Below, piece after piece: positions 19,129 through 26,072 of a stretch of 64,000 bases of DNA; position 1 is the first letter of the stretch; each line of letters begins with the position of its first letter. The DNA lies in contig NZ_CP157000.1 in assembly GCF_039905635.1 (NCBI RefSeq), positions 2,790,001-2,854,000 of the forward strand. The letters are read 5' to 3'. The stretch comes from Microbacterium sp. ProA8. Its GTDB lineage: Bacteria > Actinomycetota > Actinomycetes > Actinomycetales > Microbacteriaceae. The notes beneath the pieces are model-generated. The model was not told where the DNA came from and searched no databases. It saw only the letters and a list, made by a program, of their open reading frames with translations. Both the position numbers and the translations under genes were made by a program.

Positions 19129-20361
19129 ATGCGCAAGCACATCGGCACCGGCATCGCGGTACTCGCGACCGCGGCACTCCTGGCGGGTTGCAGCTCAGCC
19201 GGCGAGGACACCGACTCCGGCGAGCAGGCGATCGACGGCGAAGGCCAGACGCTCACCATCTGGGTCGACGAGAACCGCGAGCCCGCGGTCGAGGCCGCGG
19301 CGGCGACGTTCGAGGAGGAGACCGGCGCGACCGTCGAGTTGGTCCAGAAGAACTTCGACGACATCCGCAACGACTTCATCGCACAGGTGCCCACCGGCGA
19401 CGGCCCCGACATCACCGTGGGTGCGCACGACTGGCTGGGCGCGCTGGTCGCGGCCGGCGTCGTCAACACGATCGACCTCGGTGACAAGGCGAGCGAGTTC
19501 GAGCAGGTCGCCATCGACGCCATGACGTACGAGGGCCAGCTGTACGCCCTGCCGTACTCGCTCGAGACCCTCGCCCTGATCCAGAACGTGGATCTGGTGG
19601 GCGAGGAAGCGCCCACCACGTGGGACGAGATGATCGAGGTGGGCCTCGCCTCCGGCGCCGAGCGTCCGTTCGTGATCAGCACCAACGGCCAGACCGGCGA
19701 CGGCTACCTGATGTACGGCTTCCAGACGTCGTTCGGCGCCCCGGTGTTCGTGCAGGACTCATCGGGCTCGTACACCACCGAGGTCGGCATGGGCGGCGCG
19801 GCCGGCGAGGCGTTCGCGACGTGGCTCGGTGCGAACGGCGAGGCCGGCACCGGCTACATCTCCACGACGGTCGACTACGCGATCAACAACGAGCTGTTCA
19901 ACAGCGGTGCGGCGCCGTTCACGGTGCAGGGTCCGTGGGCGATCGGCGAGTACACCGACGTGAACGTCGCGGTGAACCCGATCCCCTCCGCCGGTGGCGA
20001 GGAGGCGGCACCGTTCGTCGGCGTGCAGGGCTTCTACCTCAGCTCGCAGAGCGAGAACACACTGCTGGCCAACGAGTTCCTCGTAAACTACCTCGGCACC
20101 GAAGACGCGCAGCGCGCACTGTACGAGGCAGACCCGCGCATCCCGGCGTGGTCGACCCTGGCCGAGGAGGTCGCGGAGGACCCGATCATCGCGGGCTTCC
20201 TCGCCTCGTCGCAGGCCGGCGTGCCGATGCCGTCGATCCCCGAGATGGGATCGGTGTGGGACTACTGGAACGCCGCCGAGTCGCAGATCATCACGGGCCA
20301 GGACCCGGTCTCGACCTGGAACACGATGATCACCGAGCTGTCGGCGGCCGTCGCGGGCTGA
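19129..20361 (+). CDS. Extracellular solute-binding lipoprotein, galacto-oligosaccharide ABC importer
   Basis: CUT1-type family 1 solute-binding protein, 410 aa. A type II signal peptide ends in the lipobox LLAGC (Cys at residue 22), so it is anchored in the membrane outer face. The body starts LTIWVDENREPAVEAAAATF and resembles MalE/GanS-type proteins. I use the ATG at 19129 because AAGGAA precedes it and the signal peptide begins there; an earlier in-frame start at 19072 would put 19 proline-rich residues before the signal. Position between the GH42 gene and the two permease genes indicates capture of galactan-derived oligosaccharides, as for Bacillus GanS. A hairpin follows its stop codon. 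Confidence 0.93.
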   Translation: MRKHIGTGIAVLATAALLAGCSSAGEDTDSGEQAIDGEGQTLTIWVDENREPAVEAAAATFEEETGATVELVQKNFDDIRNDFIAQVPTGDGPDITVGAHDWLGALVAAGVVNTIDLGDKASEFEQVAIDAMTYEGQLYALPYSLETLALIQNVDLVGEEAPTTWDEMIEVGLASGAERPFVISTNGQTGDGYLMYGFQTSFGAPVFVQDSSGSYTTEVGMGGAAGEAFATWLGANGEAGTGYISTTVDYAINNELFNSGAAPFTVQGPWAIGEYTDVNVAVNPIPSAGGEEAAPFVGVQGFYLSSQSENTLLANEFLVNYLGTEDAQRALYEADPRIPAWSTLAEEVAEDPIIAGFLASSQAGVPMPSIPEMGSVWDYWNAAESQIITGQDPVSTWNTMITELSAAVAG

Positions 20362-20373
20362 CTCTCCTCGCGG

Positions 20374-20399
20374 TCCCGGGGCGCGGACGCGTCCCGGGA
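20374..20399 (+). terminator. Intercistronic hairpin after the solute-binding protein gene
   Basis: TCCCGGG-G-CGCG / CGCG-T-CCCGGGA forms an 11-bp stem (one internal mismatch) around a GA loop, 13 nt after the stop codon. Placed between the binding protein and permease genes, it probably stabilises or partially terminates the mRNA, so that more binding protein than permease is made. Confidence 0.6.
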
Positions 20400-20446
20400 T
20401 CGCACCCCACCACCCCACACACGCTCGCGGTCGAACAGGAGAACAG

Positions 20447-22072
20447 ATGTCGGTGAAGGAAGCGGAAGGTCAGGTCTCGCCCCCGAGCGATGACCGCACC
20501 CCGCGACGATCGGGCGAGTCGCACGCGCGCGGATGGCGCGGGGTGGGATGGGGCTTCATCGTCAAGCTCATCCTGGTCGCGCTCGTCAACGCGTTCGGCG
20601 TGATGGTCGTGATCTCGGCGTTCCGGGTCGAGTCGTGGTTCATCCTCGGCGCGATGATCGTGCTGGTCGCCGCGGTCGACGTGGTCTACTTCACCAGGCG
20701 CGCGCTGCCTCTGAAGTACCTGCTGCCGGGCCTCATCTTCCTGCTCGCCTTCCAGGTCTTCATCTTCGGCTACACGGCGTACATCGCCTTCACCAACTAC
20801 GGGACGGGTCACGCAGGCACCCAGGAGCAGGCGGTCGAGGCGGCTCTGATCCAGGGTGAGCGCCGTGTCGAGAACAGCCCCACCTATCCGCTCGCCGTCG
20901 TGGAGCGCGGACTCGGCGAGCTCGGCTTCGCGATCAACGACGACGGCACGGTGCTCGTCGGGTCGGAGCTCGAGCCGCTGAGCGAGGTGGGCGAGATGGG
21001 CGCGGGCGCGCCGACCGACGTCCCCGGCTGGACGATCGTCGAGCGCAGCCGGCTGCTGTCGGACCAAGCGCTGCAGCAGACGGTCATCGATCTGCGCGTC
21101 CCGGTCTCAGACGACCCGAACGACGGCTCGATCCGATCGCGCGACGGGTCGAGCGGCGCGGTGTACGAATCGACGCTCGTCTGGGACGAACAGGCCCAGA
21201 CGATCACCGACACCACCGACGGCACCGTCTATCACGCGACCGACCGCGGCAGCTTCGTCGCCGACGACGGCTCGAGCCTGCCCGCCGGGTGGTTCGTCGG
21301 CGTGGGCTTCGACAACTTCGTCAAGATCTTCACCGATCCCCGGCTCGCCGAACCGCTCCTGCTGGTCGCGGCGTGGACCTTCGTCTTCGCGATCCTGTCG
21401 GTGCTCGTCCCCTTCGCGCTCGGGCTGCTGTTCGCCCTCGTGTTCAACGACCCGCGTGTGCGCGGCCGCAGGGTGCTGCGGACGCTGTTCATCCTCCCGT
21501 ACGCGTTCCCGGTGTTCCTCTCGGCGCTCGTCTTCCGCGGCATGTTCAACGCCGAGTTCGGCGTGATCAACGACCTGTTCTTCTTCGGCGCGAACATCAA
21601 CTGGCTGGGAGACCCGTGGCTCGCCCGGTTCGCCGTGCTGTTCGTGAACGTCTGGCTGAGCTTCCCTTACTGGTTCCTGGTGTGCACGGGCGCCCTGCAG
21701 GCGATCCCGACCGACGCCCTCGAGGCCGCCGAGATCGACGGTGCGGGACGGTTCCGCCGCTTCTGGTCGATCATCCTGCCGCTGCTGCTCGTCTCGACCG
21801 CTCCGCTGGCGATCGCCTCCTTCGCCGTCGGCTTCAACAACTTCACGGTGATCTACCTCTTCAACAACGGCGGTCCGCCCATCCCGGGCGCGCCCTACGG
21901 GCTGGGCTACACCGACATCCTCATCTCGGCCATCTACGACATCTCGGGCGTCTCCGGCGGCGCGGCCGACTTCGGGCTGGCCAGCGCACTGGCGATCGTC
22001 GTGTTCATCGTGGTGGGCGTCATCGCCGCCATCTCGTTCCGTCAGACCCGTCGCCTGGAGGAGTTCCAATGA
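20447..22072 (+). CDS. ABC transporter permease, MalF/GanP-type
   Basis: CUT1 permease of 541 aa. Three N-terminal helices (about 34-58, 63-82, 90-118) are followed by a hydrophilic extracytoplasmic insertion of about 160 residues (about 120-285), comparable to the P2 loop of E. coli MalF and much longer than in most Gram-positive MalF homologues. Five more helices follow. The EAA loop that contacts the ATPase is EAAEIDGAGRFRRFWSIILP (about 426-445). It pairs with the downstream MalG-type protein, whose ATG overlaps its stop codon by 4 nt. No ATP-binding subunit is encoded in the cluster. The ATG start follows GGAG about 6 nt upstream. Confidence 0.92.
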   Translation: MSVKEAEGQVSPPSDDRTPRRSGESHARGWRGVGWGFIVKLILVALVNAFGVMVVISAFRVESWFILGAMIVLVAAVDVVYFTRRALPLKYLLPGLIFLLAFQVFIFGYTAYIAFTNYGTGHAGTQEQAVEAALIQGERRVENSPTYPLAVVERGLGELGFAINDDGTVLVGSELEPLSEVGEMGAGAPTDVPGWTIVERSRLLSDQALQQTVIDLRVPVSDDPNDGSIRSRDGSSGAVYESTLVWDEQAQTITDTTDGTVYHATDRGSFVADDGSSLPAGWFVGVGFDNFVKIFTDPRLAEPLLLVAAWTFVFAILSVLVPFALGLLFALVFNDPRVRGRRVLRTLFILPYAFPVFLSALVFRGMFNAEFGVINDLFFFGANINWLGDPWLARFAVLFVNVWLSFPYWFLVCTGALQAIPTDALEAAEIDGAGRFRRFWSIILPLLLVSTAPLAIASFAVGFNNFTVIYLFNNGGPPIPGAPYGLGYTDILISAIYDISGVSGGAADFGLASALAIVVFIVVGVIAAISFRQTRRLEEFQ

Positions 22073-22986
22073 TGTCCAGCCAGACCGCGACCACCACCGT
22101 GCCGACGAAGGCCGGGGCCTGCCGCGACCGCACCCGGGCACGGCGACGTCGCTGGCTCGTCGAGGTGGGGTGGAAGTACCTCTTCGCCGTCGTCATCGTC
22201 TTCTACGCGGCGTTCCCGCTCGTGTACACCCTGTCGGCGGCGCTGAACCCGCGCGGCACTCTGTCCGCGGCATCCGGGCTGTTCAGCAGCCTCAGCCTCG
22301 ACAACTTCGCCGGCCTCGCCGACACCCGGTACTGGACGTGGATGGGCAACTCGCTCATCATCGCGATCGTCACGTCGATCGGGTCGGTGCTCATGGGTGC
22401 CGCGGCGGCGTACGCGTTCTCGCGGTTCCGCTTCTCGGGGCGCCGAGCGAGTCTGTCGGGCCTCCTCATCATCCAGATGTTCCCGCAGGCCCTCGCGTTC
22501 ATCGCGATCTTCCTGATGCTGCTGGCGCTCGGCGAGGTCATCCCGGCGCTCGGGTTCAATTCGAAGATCGCGATCATCTGCATCTACTTCGGCGGCGTGC
22601 TCGGCGCCAACACGTTCCTCCTGTACGGCTTCTTCAACACCGTGCCGATCGAGATCGACGAGTCGGCCAAGATCGACGGCGCGACCCATGCGCAGATCTT
22701 CTGGCGTCTGATCTTCCCGCTCGTCACCCCGATCCTCGCCGTCGTCGCGCTGCTGTCGTTCATCGCGACCTACTCCGAGTTCCTGATCTCGCGGATCGTG
22801 TTGACGAGCGAGGACCAGTGGACACTCGCCGTCGGGATGTACGGCTGGGTGTCCGATCAGCTCACGGCGAACTGGGGCCTCTTCACCGCCGGCGCAGTGC
22901 TGGGTGCGATACCGATCCTCGTACTCACGCTGCTGCTGCAGCGCTACATCGTCGGCGGCCTGACCTCGGGCGCCGTCAAGGGCTGA
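22069..22986 (+). CDS. ABC transporter permease, MalG/GanQ-type
   Basis: CUT1 permease, 305 aa, with six predicted helices starting at about residue 30. The EAA loop is EIDESAKIDGATHAQIFWRL (about 195-214). Start is the first of two adjacent ATGs (22069 and 22072), overlapping the MalF-type stop as ATGA, with GGAGGAG 6 nt upstream, so translation is coupled. The C-terminus ends GGLTSGAVKG, the usual MalG-like ending that contacts the ATPase. It works with the preceding permease and the lipoprotein to import galactan oligosaccharides. Confidence 0.93.
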   Translation: MMSSQTATTTVPTKAGACRDRTRARRRRWLVEVGWKYLFAVVIVFYAAFPLVYTLSAALNPRGTLSAASGLFSSLSLDNFAGLADTRYWTWMGNSLIIAIVTSIGSVLMGAAAAYAFSRFRFSGRRASLSGLLIIQMFPQALAFIAIFLMLLALGEVIPALGFNSKIAIICIYFGGVLGANTFLLYGFFNTVPIEIDESAKIDGATHAQIFWRLIFPLVTPILAVVALLSFIATYSEFLISRIVLTSEDQWTLAVGMYGWVSDQLTANWGLFTAGAVLGAIPILVLTLLLQRYIVGGLTSGAVKG

Positions 22987-23030
22987 CAGGCCCTCTTTCC
23001 CCACCTCCCTCAACGAAGCAGGAGAACACC

Positions 23031-25220
23031 ATGATGCGTCTCTTCCACCGCCGCCCCGTGCGGTCCACACTCGCCGCTGTCGCGGCATCCGTCATCCTCG
23101 TCGCGGGCCTCGCCGTGGCGGGCGCGGCCGCTGCCGACGAAACCGACGGGCCGGTGGACGCCGGCATCTTCGTCGACAAGGTCGAAGGTCTCGCCGACGA
23201 CTTCGCGATGGGCGTCGACGTCTCCACCGTGCTCTCGCTCGAGGAGAGCGGCGTGGTGTTCCGGGATGCCGCGGGGCAGCCTGCCGACCTCTTCGACGTG
23301 CTCGCCGACAACGGCGTCAACTCCGTGCGCATCCGCGTGTGGAACGACCCGTACGACGCCGCGGGGCGAGGCTACGGCGGCGGCACCGTCGACGTCGATC
23401 GCGCCGTCGAGATCGGGCAGCGTGCCACCGGCGCGGGGCTGGACGTGCTCGTCGACTTCCACTACTCGGACTTCTGGGCCGACCCCGGGCGTCAGCTCGC
23501 GCCGAAGGCCTGGGAGGCGCTCACCGACGCCGAGACCGTGACGGCGCTGCACGACTTCACCGCCGACGCGCTCCAGCGCTTCGAAGACGCCGGCGTCGAC
23601 GTGCGCATGGTGCAGATCGGCAACGAGACCAACAACGCCATCGCGGGCCACACCCGGCCGGGTCGGGAGATCGACGCGCAGTTCGCGGCGCTGATCTCGG
23701 CCGGCAGCGCCGCCGTCCGGGAGGTGCTTCCCGACGCGCTCGTCGCGGTGCACTTCACCAATCCCGAGACGGCGGGCCGGTATGCCACTTACGCGGCGGG
23801 CCTGGCGTCTTTCGGTGTCGACTACGACGTCTTCGCGAGCTCGTACTACCCCTACTGGCACGGCGGCATCGACAACCTCACCGCGGTCCTGTCGGACATC
23901 GCCACGTCGTACGGCAAGAAGGTCATGGTCGCCGAGACCAGCTGGGCACGCACGCTGGAAGACGGCGACGGCTACCCGAACGTCATCGGCGCCGGCGGCA
24001 CCACCGATCAGTACCCCGTGAGCGTGCAGGGGCAGGCGTGGGAGCTCCGCGACGTGATCGCGGCGGTCGCCGCCGTGGGCGAGGCCGGAATCGGCGTGTA
24101 CTACTGGGAGCCGGCGTGGCTTCCCGTCGGCCCGGCGTCAGAGTTCGAGGCCAACCGCGTGCTGTGGGAGCAGTTCGGCTCGGGCTGGGCGACGAGCGCC
24201 GCGAGCGACTACGACCCGGTCCACGTGGGCGAGTACTACGGCGGGTCGGCGTGGGACAACCAGTCGCTGTTCGCGTGGGACGGCACCCCGCTCGAGTCGC
24301 TCAAGACCTTCCAGTACGTGCGCACCGGGGCCGTCGCGCCCCGCGAGATCGTCTCGATCCAGGAGGTGACGCTCAGCGTCGTCGACGGCGCGCCGATCGA
24401 GCTGCCCGCTGCCGTCGCGGTCCAGTTCAACGACGGCACCACCGAGCACCACGGCGTGCAGTGGAGCGACGCGGCCGCGTGGATCCGCGGCCCCGGCCGG
24501 TACGAGATTCCCGGACGGACCGACAGCGGGCTCGCGGTCACGGCGAGCGTGACCGTGGAGACGGCGAACTTCGTGGTGAACCCCGGATTCGAAAGCGCCG
24601 ACATGAGCGCGTGGTCGCTGACCGCGCCCGCCGCCCGCACCGAGACGGCCGACGCATTCGCGGGCGACTACGCAGTGACGTTCTGGAACGGCGCCGCGTA
24701 CCAGACGTCGGCGACGCAGACCCTCACCGGTGTTCCGGCGGGCACCTACGTGCTGCAGGCGACGACCCAGGGCACGAACAGCCCTGCGACCGATACGCGC
24801 ACCCTCCGTGCGACCACGTCGGAGGGATCGTGGAGCGCACCGCTGGAGTTCACCGTGTGGAACGACTTCCGCACCGCCGAGGTGCCCGGGATCGTCGTGG
24901 GAGCCGATGGCGTGGTGGAGATCGCCGCAGAGTTCTCCCTCACGGCCGGAGCCTGGGGTGTGCTCGACGAGGTGCGACTCGTGGAGGCCGCCTCGACCGG
25001 CGGCGGCGATGTCGACACCGCCTCACTGGAGCGCGCACTCGCGGCGGCGGCATCCGTCGATCGCGAGCGGTACACGGACACCTCGCTCGCGCGGCTCGAT
25101 GACGCCGTCGCGGTGGGCGAGGTCGTCCTCGCCGGTTCCCAGGCCACGGCCGCCGATGTGAAGGCGGCCACCAAGCTCGTCGACAAGGCGGTGAGCCAGC
25201 TGAAGAAGGCGAAGTCGTAG
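23031..25220 (+). CDS. Secreted GH53 arabinogalactan endo-beta-1,4-galactanase, multidomain
   Basis: Secreted enzyme of 729 aa that cleaves beta-1,4-galactan side chains of pectin. A Sec signal peptide covers about 1-34 (AAA-ADE cleavage region). The GH53 barrel runs from about 55 to 425; the acid/base is Glu199 in QIGNET and the nucleophile Glu302 in MVAETSWA. Next come a Big_4-like Ig domain (about 438-510), a beta-sandwich starting NFVVNPGFESADMSAW (about 512-655) that resembles galactan-binding CBM61 modules, and a helical FIVAR-like tail ending QLKKAKS. There is no LPXTG or S-layer anchor, so it is released or loosely cell-associated. AGGAG precedes the ATG. It is the last gene of the galactan cluster and corresponds to Bacillus GanB. 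Confidence 0.94.
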   Translation: MMRLFHRRPVRSTLAAVAASVILVAGLAVAGAAAADETDGPVDAGIFVDKVEGLADDFAMGVDVSTVLSLEESGVVFRDAAGQPADLFDVLADNGVNSVRIRVWNDPYDAAGRGYGGGTVDVDRAVEIGQRATGAGLDVLVDFHYSDFWADPGRQLAPKAWEALTDAETVTALHDFTADALQRFEDAGVDVRMVQIGNETNNAIAGHTRPGREIDAQFAALISAGSAAVREVLPDALVAVHFTNPETAGRYATYAAGLASFGVDYDVFASSYYPYWHGGIDNLTAVLSDIATSYGKKVMVAETSWARTLEDGDGYPNVIGAGGTTDQYPVSVQGQAWELRDVIAAVAAVGEAGIGVYYWEPAWLPVGPASEFEANRVLWEQFGSGWATSAASDYDPVHVGEYYGGSAWDNQSLFAWDGTPLESLKTFQYVRTGAVAPREIVSIQEVTLSVVDGAPIELPAAVAVQFNDGTTEHHGVQWSDAAAWIRGPGRYEIPGRTDSGLAVTASVTVETANFVVNPGFESADMSAWSLTAPAARTETADAFAGDYAVTFWNGAAYQTSATQTLTGVPAGTYVLQATTQGTNSPATDTRTLRATTSEGSWSAPLEFTVWNDFRTAEVPGIVVGADGVVEIAAEFSLTAGAWGVLDEVRLVEAASTGGGDVDTASLERALAAAASVDRERYTDTSLARLDDAVAVGEVVLAGSQATAADVKAATKLVDKAVSQLKKAKS

Positions 25221-25230
25221 ACCGGCGCCG

Positions 25231-26049
25231 CTACCCGCGTGCGGACAGCGCGGCCTGATACAGCTCGCGGCTGGAGTGTCCGGTCTCACCGGACACTTCG
25301 GCCGCGGCGGCCTTCAGCCGGGTGCCGTCGCGGACGAGCCCGAGCACCTGCGTGACGGCGTCGGCGAAGGGCACCTCGCGCGCGGGCGCGCCTTCGACCA
25401 CGATCACCAGCTCGCCGCGGACGCCCGCCTCGGCCCAGGCGGCGAGGTCGGCGAGTCCGCCGCGCGCCACCTCCTCGTGAAGCTTCGTCAGCTCACGGCA
25501 GACGGCGGCCCGACGGTCGGCGCCGAAGGCGGTCGCCATGTCGGCCAGCGTCGCCGCCGCGCGCGAGGGCGCCTCGAAGAAGACCATCGTGCGGGGCTCG
25601 GACGCGAGCCCCCGGAAGGCCGCGGCGCGCTCCCCCGGCTTGCGCGCCACGAATCCTTCGAACGTGAAGCGGTCGGTCGGCAGCCCCGATACGGCGAGCG
25701 CGGTGACGACGGCGCTGGGTCCGGGGATCGCGGTCACCTCGACGCCCGCGGCGGCCGCCGCTGCGACCAGGCCGTAGCCGGGGTCGCTCACCGTGGGCAT
25801 GCCGGCGTCGCTCAGCACGAGCACGTCCTGGTCGCGGGCGAGCTCGACGAGCTCGGGTGCCCGCTCCTTCTCGTTGTGGTCGTGGAGCGCGATCAGTCGC
25901 GGGCGGTTCGCGATGCCGAGGGCGGCCAGCAGCCGCTGCGTCGTACGGGTGTCCTCGGCGGCGATGACGGTCGCCTCGGAGAGGGCTTCGACGAGGCGGC
26001 GGGACGCGTCCCCGAGGTTTCCGATCGGGGTCGCCGCGAGGATGATCAC
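25231..26049 (-). CDS. rsmI: 16S rRNA (cytidine(1402)-2'-O)-methyltransferase
   Basis: Tetrapyrrole-methylase-fold enzyme, 272 aa, that 2'-O-methylates C1402 in the ribosomal decoding centre. Family motifs are ATPIGNLGDASRRLVEAL at the N-terminus, AAEDTRTTQRLL (about 31-42), VLVLSDAGMPTVSDPGYGL (about 76-94) and AIPGPSAVVTAL (about 107-118). It starts with GTG, 6 nt after a TAGGCT -10 box, and is divergent from pmt with only 23 nt between the start codons. The same rsmI-pmt divergent pair is known in mycobacteria. Its stop codon is 10 nt from the convergent galactanase gene, which marks the right border of the galactan island. Confidence 0.95.
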   Translation of the reverse strand: MIILAATPIGNLGDASRRLVEALSEATVIAAEDTRTTQRLLAALGIANRPRLIALHDHNEKERAPELVELARDQDVLVLSDAGMPTVSDPGYGLVAAAAAAGVEVTAIPGPSAVVTALAVSGLPTDRFTFEGFVARKPGERAAAFRGLASEPRTMVFFEAPSRAAATLADMATAFGADRRAAVCRELTKLHEEVARGGLADLAAWAEAGVRGELVIVVEGAPAREVPFADAVTQVLGLVRDGTRLKAAAAEVSGETGHSSRELYQAALSARG

Positions 26050-26055
26050 GCCCTC

Positions 26056-26065
26056 AGCCTAGACT
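26056..26065. promoter_or_regulatory. Overlapping divergent -10 boxes of rsmI and pmt
   Basis: On the minus strand TAGGCT (26056-26061) lies 6 nt before the rsmI GTG. On the plus strand TAGACT (26060-26065) lies 7 nt before the pmt GTG. The two hexamers share a TA dinucleotide, so RNA polymerase cannot open both promoters at once. Both transcripts would be leaderless. Confidence 0.6.
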
Positions 26066-26072
26066 TGGCCGG

